Part shown: piece by piece, positions 1 to 8,131 of the stretch | Layout of the letters: each line of letters begins with the position of its first letter | Numbering within the stretch: position 1 is the stretch's first letter | Source: Zobellia uliginosa | GTDB lineage: Bacteria > Bacteroidota > Bacteroidia > Flavobacteriales > Flavobacteriaceae | Length of the DNA stretch: 64,000 nt | Reading direction: 5' to 3' | Assembly: GCF_900156625.1 (NCBI RefSeq) | Contig: NZ_FTOB01000001.1 | Location: 744,001-808,000, forward strand | The notes under the pieces: model-generated | The model's database searches: none | What the model was told of the DNA's origin: nothing | Seen by the model: only the letters and a program-made list of their open reading frames with translations | Program-made: the position numbers and the translations under genes

Positions 1-207
1 CAGGAAAGACGGCCTTGCATACCAGTTGGGTAATGGACCGTATTTTAGGGAGTCTATAGACGAGTGCCCGGGTATTCGTGTTTTCGGGCAATTGTTAAAG
101 TCCTTTTTTTGTTCAGTACCGATGTGGCCACCATACGCAATGCCATTTCTGACCCTAGTACGGGTGAACTTTTCAATGCCATTATGGAGCGCTGTAGAAA
201 CGAGTAA
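1..207 (+). pseudogene. 3' end of an unidentified gene, frame apparently broken
   Basis: The left edge cuts into something coding-like. The second forward frame is open from base 2 to about 103 with codons typical of the window. After a run of seven T at 104-110 the coding-like character moves to the first frame, which reads STDVATIRNAISDPSTG... and stops with TAA at 205-207. One extra T in the run would join the two halves. This could be a real frameshift, a sequencing error in a homopolymer, or my over-reading of short open stretches. I do not recognise the protein. It converges on the minus-strand lipoprotein gene that ends at 213. Confidence 0.25.
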
Positions 208-212
208 AAGTG

Positions 213-650
213 CTAGTTGGTGACCAGTATGATCCTACCGCTGCGTGTGGCGCGATATTCGAGCATATCGTAATACCGCTTGCCCTCTTCCGGTGGGTTG
301 ATCAGCTGACCGGTGAATAGGTTGTAAACAAGGTCGTCGCACGAACAAGTAACCTCCAGGCCGTTCTGGGTCATAGTAGAGCAATCGTTGGGCACGTGGT
401 TGGGGCACGTGGCCTCGAAGGCACGGTATTGGTCAATACCCGATTGAATGACATAAACACCTCTTATACCCACACCCGCATTGTCGACAAAAACGATACT
501 TCCGATATTGGTCAGCTGACTGTACTTGGGAAGGTTAAGGTTCATATCGAATCGAAAACCCACCTCTTGCAAGTAGGGATTGCGGACAACCCCATCTTTA
601 CTGCACGATAAGGTTGATAAGACAATAAGTATGCTGAACAAACGCTTCAT
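213..650 (-). CDS. Degenerate Rieske-like lipoprotein
   Basis: A 145-residue protein with a lipoprotein signal peptide; the lipobox ends in Cys16 (LSTLSC). The middle has the outline of a Rieske [2Fe-2S] domain. Box 1 appears as CPNH (Cys82, His85) with Cys90 a little later, and box 2 as CSCDD (Cys102 onward), followed by the usual YNLFTGQLINPP turn that in real Rieske proteins comes after CxxHG. The box 2 histidine is replaced by Asp105, and box 1 has two residues, not one, between Cys and His, so a normal Rieske cluster is unlikely. By inference it is a periplasmic or outer-membrane-anchored lipoprotein that keeps the fold without the cluster. It is divergent from greA across 146 bp. The fold call is moderate; the function is unknown. 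Confidence 0.6.
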   Translation of the reverse strand: MKRLFSILIVLSTLSCSKDGVVRNPYLQEVGFRFDMNLNLPKYSQLTNIGSIVFVDNAGVGIRGVYVIQSGIDQYRAFEATCPNHVPNDCSTMTQNGLEVTCSCDDLVYNLFTGQLINPPEEGKRYYDMLEYRATRSGRIILVTN

Positions 651-702
651 AGAAAAGGATGTAGGTTAAAAATCCGTACAGCAAAAGTGAACAAAATTTA
701 TG

Positions 703-710
703 TATATTTG
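703..710 (+). promoter_or_regulatory. Candidate -7 promoter box for greA
   Basis: TATATTTG fits the Bacteroidota -7 consensus TAnnTTTG exactly and lies 87 bp before greA in the only intergenic gap upstream. No convincing -33 TTTG is seen at the usual distance. Confidence 0.5.
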
Positions 711-796
711 CGTTAAATCCTCTCTAAAATGGCTGCAGTGTTACGGTCTATGTAGAGGATTTTCCTATTTTACCTGATATATTAAATGAGTATCAT

Positions 797-1273
797 ATGA
801 GTAACGTATCTTACTACACTAAAGAAGGACTACAAAAATTAAGGGACGAGTTGAATCAATTGAAAGATGTTGAACGACCCAAGGCTTCCCAAGCCATCGC
901 CGAAGCACGTGATAAGGGTGACCTTTCCGAAAATGCGGAGTACGATGCGGCCAAAGAGGCCCAAGGGCTGTTGGAGCTCAAAATCTCTAAGATGGAGGAA
1001 ATCCTTTCCAATGCACGTCTTATTGATGAATCTCAATTAGACACGTCTAAGGTGCTGGTGCTTTCTACCGTTAAATTGAAGAACCAGACCAACGGTATGG
1101 AAATGAAATACACCTTGGTAGCCGAGAGCGAGGCCGACCTGAAAACGGGCAAGATTTCGGTAAGCTCACCTATTGGTAAAGGGCTATTGGGTAAAAAGGT
1201 AGGTGATACCGCTGAGATAACCGTACCGAGCGGAACTTTGAAATTCGATATTTTAGAGATTACACGAGCATAA
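797..1273 (+). CDS. greA: Transcription elongation factor GreA
   Basis: A 158-residue protein, the normal GreA length. The N-terminal half is the coiled-coil finger, with the conserved run GDLSENAEYDAAKE at about residues 41-54; its acidic residues enter the RNA polymerase secondary channel and stimulate cleavage of backtracked transcripts. The C-terminal half is the FKBP-like globular domain, including SPIGKGLLGKKVGD. The start is ATG at 797, the first Met before the conserved YYTKEG motif. The next gene, a HIT protein, begins 14 bp after the stop on the same strand, so the two are probably co-transcribed, an arrangement often seen in this phylum. Nothing unusual. Confidence 0.97.
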   Translation: MSNVSYYTKEGLQKLRDELNQLKDVERPKASQAIAEARDKGDLSENAEYDAAKEAQGLLELKISKMEEILSNARLIDESQLDTSKVLVLSTVKLKNQTNGMEMKYTLVAESEADLKTGKISVSSPIGKGLLGKKVGDTAEITVPSGTLKFDILEITRA

Positions 1274-1287
1274 AATTTTAGAGCGCT

Positions 1288-1680
1288 ATGGCATCGATCT
1301 TCACAAAAATCATCAACGGCGAAATTCCCTGTTATAAAATAGCGGAAGACGATGACTATTTCGCCTTTTTAGATATCAACCCCAACGCCAAGGGACATAC
1401 GCTTTGTATACCGAAGAAAGAGGTAGATAAGATCATGGATCTTGACGAGGCTACCTATATGGGACTCATGGCCTTTTCACGAAAAGTTGGGAAGGCCATT
1501 GAAGCTGCCGTCGATTGCAAACGGGTAGGGATGACGGTCATTGGCCTTGAGGTGCCGCACGTTCACGTTCATCTTATACCTTTGAACAGCATGCAAGAGG
1601 CTACTTTTCAGCATAAGGTCTCACTTGTCAAGGAAGAATTTGAAACGATTGCCGCAAAGATTCGCGCCGAACTAGGCTAG
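1288..1680 (+). CDS. HIT family nucleotide-binding protein
   Basis: A 130-residue histidine-triad protein. The C-terminal half carries the signature HVHVHLIPL (residues about 91-99), whose central His is the nucleophile for hydrolysis of purine phosphoramidates or dinucleotide substrates in this family. The N-terminal part, ASIFTKIINGEIP..., is the standard start of the HinT/PKCI branch. Start ATG at 1288, 14 bp after the greA stop, so it is probably the second gene of the greA transcript. Its stop overlaps the stop of the convergent zinc-ribbon gene by 4 bp. The exact substrate cannot be told from sequence. Confidence 0.93.
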   Translation: MASIFTKIINGEIPCYKIAEDDDYFAFLDINPNAKGHTLCIPKKEVDKIMDLDEATYMGLMAFSRKVGKAIEAAVDCKRVGMTVIGLEVPHVHVHLIPLNSMQEATFQHKVSLVKEEFETIAAKIRAELG

Positions 1681-2024
1681 GTCTGCTGCATCAGGAAATA
1701 AATACCTGCGGCCACTATGGCCACGATAAGTAAGGTTAAAATCCAGAATAAGGAAGTGAATTTTAAGGTGTTGCGGTCAGGGGTCACCATTTTTTGGTAG
1801 TACTTGAAACTACGCTCAATATCGTCGGTCCAACTTACGGGATAGATTTTTGACTCACATTTATTGCATACGATTTCATGGGTAACCTCATTCGTGATAG
1901 AGTGAAAGAGTTTGCCGTACTTGTGTTTTTGGTAAAAAGAAACCTTTAAATCTTGATTGAAGCATTCCGGGCAATTGTTTGTCAGTTCCGCTTCCTTGAT
2001 CATCACTAATTTTTCCTTTGCCAT
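1677..2024 (-). CDS. Zinc-ribbon protein with C-terminal membrane anchor
   Basis: A 115-residue protein of unknown function. It has two CxxC pairs, Cys18/Cys21 (CPEC) and Cys53/Cys56 (CNKC), spaced like a zinc ribbon, and a single hydrophobic helix at about residues 91-112 followed by only a few residues. It is therefore probably tail-anchored in the inner membrane with the zinc ribbon in the cytoplasm. It lies 85 bp downstream of the orphan histidine kinase on the same strand and may be co-transcribed with it. The metal site is inferred from cysteine spacing. Confidence 0.7.
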   Translation of the reverse strand: MAKEKLVMIKEAELTNNCPECFNQDLKVSFYQKHKYGKLFHSITNEVTHEIVCNKCESKIYPVSWTDDIERSFKYYQKMVTPDRNTLKFTSLFWILTLLIVAIVAAGIYFLMQQT

Positions 2025-2109
2025 TTCAACTGCTTGTAAAAAATAAAATCTCTTATTTCTGAATATACTCTTTTTATACGAAAATAGAGGTCTTAGGGTT
2101 TTCGACCTT

Positions 2110-3264
2110 CTAACTTAAAGCCTTTAGGGTAACCTGCATAACTGTACCCTCCTTATTCGACGAAAGTACTTTTATCTTCCCCTTATGGTACTCTTCAACG
2201 ATTCTTTTTACCAAAGAAAGGCCCAAACCCCAACCTCTTTTTTTGCTGGTTACCCCAGGGTTGAAAATGGTTTGGAAGTCACTTTTGGGTATGCCGTGGC
2301 CCGTATCCGAAACTTGTACATGTACTTGTTTGCCCTCGCTTCGTATCTCTATGTGGATGCTTCCCTTGCCCTTCATGGCGTCGATACCGTTTTTGACCAG
2401 GTTTTCTATCGTCCAATTATATAGGGAGCGGTTCAGTAATACCGGAAGCTGCCCTACATTTGAAGAGAACGAGAAATCGATCAGTTTTGAGCTACGCAAT
2501 TTTAGGTAGTCGTAGGCATCCTTGGTTTCTTTGACAATATCGTGGGGGTCGAGCTTGGGTAACGAGCCTATTTTTGAAAAACGTTCGGTAATGGTCTCTA
2601 GCCTAGAGATATCCTTTGAGATTTCCTTGGTAATCTGGGGGTTGATGTTTTCGCTTTTCAAAAGTTCGTTCCATCCCAATAAGGAAGATAGGGGGGTGCC
2701 GATCTGGTGTGCCGTTTCCTTGGCCATGCCCGCCCATAGTTTGTTTTGTTCAGAGGCCTTGTTGGTCTTAAAAAAGAAGAAGATTACCGCCCCGAACAAA
2801 AACATGATCAATAAGAGGGCTATGGGGTAGTATTTCAATTTGTTCAAAACCTCCGAATTGCCGTAATAGAGCGTAGCCAAATGTTCGCCCTGTTGGTTTA
2901 TCGAAATAGGTTTGTTCTCGCTTTCGAACTTCCGTATTCTTTTTTGAACATACACGGAGTCGCTTACTTTTTGCTTGTCCATGTTATTGGTCTTGTACGA
3001 GCCGTCTTTGTTGACCAAGATCATGGGGGTCGAGGTGTTGTTCTGAAAAACTTTGAGGTGTAGGTTGCCCAAATCGGTGTCTTCCGACGATTGTTGGAAT
3101 TCCGACTGCGCCGTGGCCCAAATTTCCATCTTAAGCCGTTCTTCTTCCTTGAACTTTTTAAAGAAACTGTTCGTATTCCACAGTATAAGGCTCACTATAC
3201 CAAAGGAGGTAATGAGTAAAATGAAATTCGATGTTTTATTTTTAGGATTGAAATTCATCCGCAT
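2110..3264 (-). CDS. Orphan membrane sensor histidine kinase
   Basis: A 384-residue kinase. TM1 is at about residues 13-30 and TM2 at about 146-166, enclosing a roughly 115-residue extracytoplasmic domain I cannot assign. There is no visible HAMP domain. The phosphoacceptor is His186 in the motif KETAHQIGTPLSS, a variant H-box common in Bacteroidota. The ATPase domain has the N box (ENLVKNGIDAM), the G1 box (DTGHGIP) and the G2 box (GWGLGLSLVKR). No response regulator gene is adjacent; the only close neighbour on the strand is the zinc-ribbon protein downstream. The signal and partner are unknown. Start ATG at 3264; a second Met at residue 3 is possible. Confidence 0.9.
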   Translation of the reverse strand: MRMNFNPKNKTSNFILLITSFGIVSLILWNTNSFFKKFKEEERLKMEIWATAQSEFQQSSEDTDLGNLHLKVFQNNTSTPMILVNKDGSYKTNNMDKQKVSDSVYVQKRIRKFESENKPISINQQGEHLATLYYGNSEVLNKLKYYPIALLLIMFLFGAVIFFFFKTNKASEQNKLWAGMAKETAHQIGTPLSSLLGWNELLKSENINPQITKEISKDISRLETITERFSKIGSLPKLDPHDIVKETKDAYDYLKLRSSKLIDFSFSSNVGQLPVLLNRSLYNWTIENLVKNGIDAMKGKGSIHIEIRSEGKQVHVQVSDTGHGIPKSDFQTIFNPGVTSKKRGWGLGLSLVKRIVEEYHKGKIKVLSSNKEGTVMQVTLKALS

Positions 3265-3402
3265 AAATACCTATTGAATGGGGCCAAGCCCGTATTTCGT
3301 TAAGGGTTGAACCCGTCAAAGATAAGGTAAATATGAAGAAAAAAGTGTAGGGGAGATGGGCATCGGTGTTTTTGATGGATTCTATTTTCTTATCTTTATC
3401 CT

Positions 3403-4287
3403 ATGGCAAAAGAAATGATTTCAGTACTACCCGAAGCGGTTTCTACCGCTCAGTTGCATGCTTATCTTCTGGGGGCCGTAGGTCCTAGGCCAATTGCGTT
3501 TGCCAGTACGGTAGATGAAAAGGGAAACCCCAACCTGTCTCCCTTTAGTTTTTTTAATGTGTTCAGCGCCAAGCCTCCTATTTTGATTTTTTCTCCGGCG
3601 CGTAGGGTGCGTGACAACACCACAAAGCATACCTTGCAGAACGTGTTGTTGACCAAGGAGGTGGTTATAAATGTCGTCAATTACAGTATGGTACAGCAAA
3701 TGTCTTTGTCGAGTACCGAATACGCCAAGGGAGTGAACGAATTTGAAAAAGCGGGCCTGACCATGCAATCTTCAGATATCGTAAGGCCTTTCCGTGTGGC
3801 CGAATCACCTGTGCAATTTGAATGTAAGGTAACCAAGGTAGAGGCCTTGGGGCGTGAAGGCGGTGCGGGTAACTTGGTATTTTCCGAAGTGGTAAAAATA
3901 CATGTCGACCCCGATGTTCTCGATGACAAGGGGGTGATCGACCAACATAAGATCGATCAAGTGGCGCGTATGGGGGGCAATTGGTACAGCAGGGCCAATC
4001 TAGGATTGTTCGAAGTACCCAAACCTTTGTCTTCCTTGGGAATCGGCTTTGATCAAATACCCGAGCATATTCGTTTTAGCAAGACCCTTACCGGTAACGA
4101 TTTGGGAATGTTGGGCAATATAGAGGAAATACCCGATAGCAAATCGGTAGAAGATTTCGTGGCGGAGCATATTGAAATAAGGTCTATGCTCAGTGGAGGG
4201 GAAAGAAAGCCGCTAGAGTTAAAGGCCCAAGAATATTTACATAAGAACGATGTGCTTTCTGCATGGAAGGTATTGTTGGCGGAGTAA
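3403..4287 (+). CDS. Flavin reductase family (FMN split-barrel) protein
   Basis: A 294-residue protein. The first 200 residues match the flavin reductase-like FMN-binding split barrel: GAVGPRPIAFAST near the N-terminus, then NLSPFSFFN and later FEPC-like strands. Members bind FMN and either supply reduced flavin or carry out NAD(P)H-dependent reductions. The extra C-terminal 90 residues are mostly charged helix of unknown role. A TATCTTTA box at 3391-3398 lies only 4 bp before the ATG; if it is the promoter, the mRNA would be almost leaderless. The gene stands alone between divergent and unrelated neighbours. Confidence 0.85.
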   Translation: MAKEMISVLPEAVSTAQLHAYLLGAVGPRPIAFASTVDEKGNPNLSPFSFFNVFSAKPPILIFSPARRVRDNTTKHTLQNVLLTKEVVINVVNYSMVQQMSLSSTEYAKGVNEFEKAGLTMQSSDIVRPFRVAESPVQFECKVTKVEALGREGGAGNLVFSEVVKIHVDPDVLDDKGVIDQHKIDQVARMGGNWYSRANLGLFEVPKPLSSLGIGFDQIPEHIRFSKTLTGNDLGMLGNIEEIPDSKSVEDFVAEHIEIRSMLSGGERKPLELKAQEYLHKNDVLSAWKVLLAE

Positions 4288-4375
4288 ATCTACTGGAAAA
4301 CCAGTATTTTAGTAGGGTTTATATGGGGCAAAGTGTTTCAGGTGAAATTAATGGTCACCTATTCCTTTGCGTATT

Positions 4376-5041
4376 ATGAAAACCCATCTGTCCGTTTTGC
4401 TCTTGTTTCTTATGGTCGTGCCCCATGCATTTTCGCAGGAAAATGATGTCTCCGGTCAAAGCGGGGCCTCTTCGTATATCACTTTTAGTCCTTTTTCGTC
4501 TTTCGATATTTATGCCCCTAGATTACGGGTCGGCTATATCCAGCATGTGACTCCCCATTTGAAAATGGGTCTGGATATGGGTTATGGCAATAAGGAAATA
4601 GCCTTCTTAAGCAATCATCTTGGGGATAGTTATCGCTTATGGGAAGTAAGGCCCGAGTTTTACTATGTGCTCAACCCTAAGACTAGAACCTTAAAATATA
4701 TTGCTGCCGAACTGTTTTATATCGACCAGGCCAATATTTTTTCCAATGGGGAGTATCAGGCTGAAAACGGTGAAGATTTTCGTTATGACCGGGCGAGATA
4801 CCAACGTCAAAAATATGGAATGCACCTTAAGTTTGGTTTGTTTTTGAACTTGGGACAAAAGGTCGGATTGAATTTTTATGGCGGAATCGGTTTCCGTTGG
4901 CGCAAGAGTGAATATCTCGATGCGGAAAACCTGGAAAGCACCGATGTTTTTCGCGAATGGTATTCTTCCATGTATGATGGGGAAGGCCGGGATTTTGGTC
5001 CCAACCCATCCTTGGGGGTAAAATTCTATTATCGCTTATAG
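4376..5041 (+). CDS. Predicted outer-membrane beta-barrel protein
   Basis: A secreted protein of 221 residues with a clear signal peptide (MKTHLSVLLLFLMVVPHAFSQ). The remainder is rich in alternating aromatic/polar strands such as RLRVGYIQHV, YGMHLKFGLFLNLG and LNFYGGIGFRWR, and ends in VKFYYRL, which fits a small beta-barrel ending in an amphipathic strand. I start at the ATG at 4376; an in-frame TTG three codons upstream (4367) is less likely because the Lys that begins the signal peptide follows this ATG. No enzyme motif is seen. Function unknown. Confidence 0.7.
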   Translation: MKTHLSVLLLFLMVVPHAFSQENDVSGQSGASSYITFSPFSSFDIYAPRLRVGYIQHVTPHLKMGLDMGYGNKEIAFLSNHLGDSYRLWEVRPEFYYVLNPKTRTLKYIAAELFYIDQANIFSNGEYQAENGEDFRYDRARYQRQKYGMHLKFGLFLNLGQKVGLNFYGGIGFRWRKSEYLDAENLESTDVFREWYSSMYDGEGRDFGPNPSLGVKFYYRL

Positions 5042-5142
5042 CTGATAACCTTTAATAACTTCTTTTTGTTTTTTTAGGTGGATTATGCGATTAAAACTAC
5101 TTTTATCCACTATAAAAATTAGTTCACATATAATTCATAATC

Positions 5143-5520
5143 ATGGAAGTTCAAGGAAAAGTAAAAATGATCGGGGAAACCCAAACCTTCGGGAATAACG
5201 GGTTTAGAAAGCGCGAGATAGTGGTAACTACCGAAGAACAGTACCCACAACATATAATGGTAGAGTTTGTACAAGATAAAACCGATTTGTTGAATAACTT
5301 TAGTGTAGGTCAAGACGTAAAGATCAGCATCAACTTAAGAGGTAGGGAATGGACCAACCCACAGGGTGAGGTTAAATATTTCAACTCTATCCAAGGTTGG
5401 AGAATCGAAGGCGTTCAAGCGGAGCAAAGTGCACCAGGAATGCCGCCTGTGCCACCAGCGGAAGCGTTTCAGCCTGCTGACAACCTAAATGAGGAAGATC
5501 ACGACGATTTACCCTTCTAA
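5143..5520 (+). CDS. DUF3127 protein with SSB-like acidic tail
   Basis: A 125-residue protein. Residues 1 to about 88 match the DUF3127 family, a predicted OB-fold found mostly in Bacteroidota. After a proline-rich linker (APGMPPVPPAE) the protein ends in EEDHDDLPF. That acidic tail closing in DDLPF resembles the C-terminal peptide of bacterial single-stranded DNA-binding protein (DDxPF), through which SSB recruits repair and replication proteins. By inference it is a single-stranded nucleic-acid-binding protein that may share SSB partners. The gene is followed by a strong terminator at 5558-5594, so it is probably monocistronic. Confidence 0.8.
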   Translation: MEVQGKVKMIGETQTFGNNGFRKREIVVTTEEQYPQHIMVEFVQDKTDLLNNFSVGQDVKISINLRGREWTNPQGEVKYFNSIQGWRIEGVQAEQSAPGMPPVPPAEAFQPADNLNEEDHDDLPF

Positions 5521-5557
5521 GTTTTACATGGGCTGATAAGTCCGTGAAGAAGATTAT

Positions 5558-5594
5558 AAAAGCCCCGTTAGCTACACTGCCTAACGGGGCTTTT
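5558..5594 (+). terminator. Intrinsic terminator after the DUF3127 gene
   Basis: A perfect 14-bp stem (AAAAGCCCCGTTAG with CTAACGGGGCTTTT) around a 9-nt loop, ending in a T run. Confidence 0.9.
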
Positions 5595-5597
5595 GGC

Positions 5598-5605
5598 TAT
5601 TTTTG
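5598..5605 (+). promoter_or_regulatory. Candidate -7 promoter box for aat
   Basis: TATTTTTG fits TAnnTTTG and lies 22 bp before the GTG start of aat, immediately after the preceding terminator. Confidence 0.5.
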
Positions 5606-5626
5606 CAATATATCTAAAACGAAAAG

Positions 5627-6307
5627 GTGAAAGGAAGCGAAGCTCAAAACAGCCTATTTTTTCTCAGCGAGGCCTTGGTGTTTCCACCGGTGGAATACGC
5701 CCAAGACGATGGCCTGTTGGCGGCCGGGGGCGATCTGTCGGTCGAACGTTTGCTGTTGGCCTACAAAAGCGGCATCTTTCCGTGGTTCAATAATGATGCG
5801 CTATTGCTGTGGTGGAGTCCCGACCCTAGAATGGTACTTCACCCAAAGGATGTGAAAATCTCTAAAAGCATGCGTAAAGTATTACGCGACGGCCGGTTTA
5901 AGTTGACCAAAAACCAGTCTTTTGAAGCGGTCATCGAAGCCTGTTCCAGCATAGAAAGAGAAGATCAAGACGGCACGTGGATAACCGATAAGATGAAAAG
6001 GGCCTATCTGAAAATGCATGAAAAAGGATATGCCATCTCATACGAAGTCTGGGAAAACGATAGGCTTGTGGGTGGACTCTACGGGGTGGACCTAGGGACT
6101 ATTTTTTGCGGTGAAAGCATGTTTAGCAAGGTAAGCAATGCCTCAAGGTTTGCCTTCATCAAAATGGCTCAGGAACTGGAAGCTAAAAAGTATAGGCTCA
6201 TCGATTGCCAGATCTATACGTCCCATCTTGAGAGTTTGGGGGGGCAAGAAATCCCCCGTTCTGAATTCATTCAAATTCTAGAGGCTGAAAATAAGCGAGG
6301 TGAGTAA
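5627..6307 (+). CDS. aat: Leucyl/phenylalanyl-tRNA--protein transferase
   Basis: A 226-residue enzyme that transfers Leu or Phe from tRNA to the N-terminus of proteins beginning with Arg or Lys, marking them for Clp degradation (N-degron pathway). Family hallmarks are FPPVEYAQDDGLLAAGGDLS, the run SGIFPWF followed by LLWWSPDPRMVL, and GGLYGVDLGTIFCGESMFS. The start is GTG at 5627, because the conserved fold begins soon after and no ATG is suitable. Its 3' end overlaps the convergent DUF2490 gene by 30 bp. Confidence 0.95.
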   Translation: MKGSEAQNSLFFLSEALVFPPVEYAQDDGLLAAGGDLSVERLLLAYKSGIFPWFNNDALLLWWSPDPRMVLHPKDVKISKSMRKVLRDGRFKLTKNQSFEAVIEACSSIEREDQDGTWITDKMKRAYLKMHEKGYAISYEVWENDRLVGGLYGVDLGTIFCGESMFSKVSNASRFAFIKMAQELEAKKYRLIDCQIYTSHLESLGGQEIPRSEFIQILEAENKRGE

Positions 6308-6958
6308 GAAGAAGATGTGTTCCGTGGTATGTGTATAGTCTTCCGCGCGGTACTCGGCACCGATTTCCAGTTTTGTTCCCTGTCCGAGCAACCAGCCCAC
6401 ATGCGATGTCAGGCGTTGGTCGTACTCGGGTTTATCGCCCTTGGCCACACTGAGAAGCGCTTCCGCGGAAGCTGAAAAATAGGGGTCCCCTACCGCAAGT
6501 TCTTCGCCTTTTAACGGAAAGTCGATGGCAAGGCGATATCGGAATCGATGAATGGTCAACGAGGGACTGATGCGCTGTTCGGCCCGAAAACGGCTGCCCA
6601 TATTAAGGGTTTCGTTCCTATGCGAATATTTGTATTGCTCCACTATCCTTAGTTCGTTCTCTTCCGGCTCGTCGAATGATTCCCTAAACCGGTACTGTAC
6701 CCCAAGGGCCAAACCTTGTTTGGAATCGACCTTAAAAGAGGAAAAGTGAACAAGGTCAATCTGTCTGATACGGTACGAAAAATCATCTTCGTAAATATAG
6801 GCGCGCTGGGCCACCTTAAAACTATGCGAGTAGTGGGTGTTCACCTTATATTTTAACGAAATATCGGGCTGAAAGTAGCCTGTGAGATTCTCTTGGCAGT
6901 AAGCCAAACTGCCCATCAATACCCCGAAAACGATAAAGAACCTTTTAATATAGTACAT
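6278..6958 (-). CDS. DUF2490 family outer-membrane-type protein
   Basis: A 226-residue protein with a signal peptide (about residues 1-21, ending YCQ) followed by repeated amphipathic strands with many Arg/Tyr/Phe residues, as in the DUF2490 family, which is predicted to form a beta-barrel. It ends ...LLTSLIFSL. The start overlaps the end of the upstream minus-strand gene by 14 bp, which suggests translational coupling. Its 3' end runs 30 bp into aat from the other strand. No substrate can be inferred. Confidence 0.7.
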   Translation of the reverse strand: MYYIKRFFIVFGVLMGSLAYCQENLTGYFQPDISLKYKVNTHYSHSFKVAQRAYIYEDDFSYRIRQIDLVHFSSFKVDSKQGLALGVQYRFRESFDEPEENELRIVEQYKYSHRNETLNMGSRFRAEQRISPSLTIHRFRYRLAIDFPLKGEELAVGDPYFSASAEALLSVAKGDKPEYDQRLTSHVGWLLGQGTKLEIGAEYRAEDYTHTTEHIFFLLTSLIFSL

Positions 6959-7535
6959 GGTCGTAATTTGGAGGTAGGGCCTTTTTGATCAGTTCCAATT
7001 TACCTTCGGCATTAAAGATGATTTCAAATTTTTCAACGTTCTTACCACTTTTCTTGCCTTTGACGGCAAATTTGTAGGTAATGGAGGGGAGCATCAGGTT
7101 TTGAAAGGCATCTTTTAGACTTTGGTCTATGTCATTACCTTTGGTAAGATATTGTTGATGAATTTTTTGTACGCGGTATTTTTCGAAATTCTTTTCGAGA
7201 TAAGCGATGATTTGGGAATAGGAATCGTTGGGAATGTCTACCGGCTTTATTTCAAATTCAATGCCTTCGATCTTGCTGTCGTTGTTGAATTTTATACCGT
7301 AGCGCAAACGGTCTTTTTTAAACTTGACCTTGTAGCTGACCTCGTTGCTGTCTATTTCCTTGTAAAAACGCATTTGCCTGGCATCTTCCACTTTTTTTTC
7401 AATGGTCAATAGCGGCTTTTCCGGAAATTGCGATTTTCGGATGCGGTGTTCCCGTTCGCTCTTGACTTGGGCAAGGAGTGAAGCTGAACTAAAGGCCAAA
7501 ATAAATACTAAAAGGAAAATAGACTTAACATTCAT
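6945..7535 (-). CDS. Secreted protein of unknown function
   Basis: A 196-residue protein with a signal peptide (about residues 1-22, ending LLAQ). The mature part is highly charged (Lys/Glu rich), with a long amphipathic central region around residues 85-130 and no motif I recognise. It overlaps the following DUF2490 gene by 14 bp, so the two probably form a coupled envelope pair. Function not assignable from sequence. Confidence 0.65.
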   Translation of the reverse strand: MNVKSIFLLVFILAFSSASLLAQVKSEREHRIRKSQFPEKPLLTIEKKVEDARQMRFYKEIDSNEVSYKVKFKKDRLRYGIKFNNDSKIEGIEFEIKPVDIPNDSYSQIIAYLEKNFEKYRVQKIHQQYLTKGNDIDQSLKDAFQNLMLPSITYKFAVKGKKSGKNVEKFEIIFNAEGKLELIKKALPPNYDHVLY

Positions 7536-7567
7536 ATTGCTATACTTTCTGTAAGGTTCATTTTTAA

Positions 7568-8131
7568 CTACACCTGCCCATACCTAAAACATGAGATTTC
7601 ATGGTCGTTGACCATACCTACGGCCTGCATAAAGGCATAGGTTACGGTACTGCCCACAAATTTGAAACCTCGTTTTTTCAGGTCTTTGCTCAGGGCATCC
7701 GAAATTTCTGTGGTGGCAGGGGCGTTTTTGTAATTTTCTACCCTGTTCTTTATGGGGCTATGGTTTACAAACCCCCAAACATAAGTGCTAAAACTCCCAA
7801 ATTCATCTTGTACCTTCATAAACGCCAAAGCATTGGAAACTGTTGCACCTACCTTTAATTTGTTTCTGATGATACCGGCATCGTTCAGCAAGGCCTGGAT
7901 CTTATTTTCTTCGTACCGCGCTATTTTCCGGTAATCGAAATTATCGAAGGCCTTTCTGAAATTTTCGCGCTTCCTTAAAATGGTAATCCAGCTCAATCCG
8001 GCCTGAAAGGTTTCCAAGACCAAAAACTCGAAAAGGGTATCGTCGTCCTTTACCGGTGCCCCCCATTCTATGTCATGGTAGGCCTCGTAAAGGGCGTCGC
8101 CTTTGCACCAACCGCATCTTTGTTTTTCCAT
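7568..8131 (-). CDS. tag: DNA-3-methyladenine glycosylase I
   Basis: A base-excision repair enzyme that removes 3-methyladenine from DNA. The protein, 187 residues from the chosen Met, begins MEKQRCGWCKGDALYEAYHDIEWG, the conserved Tag N-terminus with its zinc-binding Cys and His; the C-terminal zinc ligands appear as NDHEISC. The LSWITILRKRENFRKAFDNFD segment is also typical. An upstream in-frame ATG at 8170 would add 13 residues not seen in the family, so I start at 8131. The gene seems monocistronic. Confidence 0.93.
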   Translation of the reverse strand: MEKQRCGWCKGDALYEAYHDIEWGAPVKDDDTLFEFLVLETFQAGLSWITILRKRENFRKAFDNFDYRKIARYEENKIQALLNDAGIIRNKLKVGATVSNALAFMKVQDEFGSFSTYVWGFVNHSPIKNRVENYKNAPATTEISDALSKDLKKRGFKFVGSTVTYAFMQAVGMVNDHEISCFRYGQV

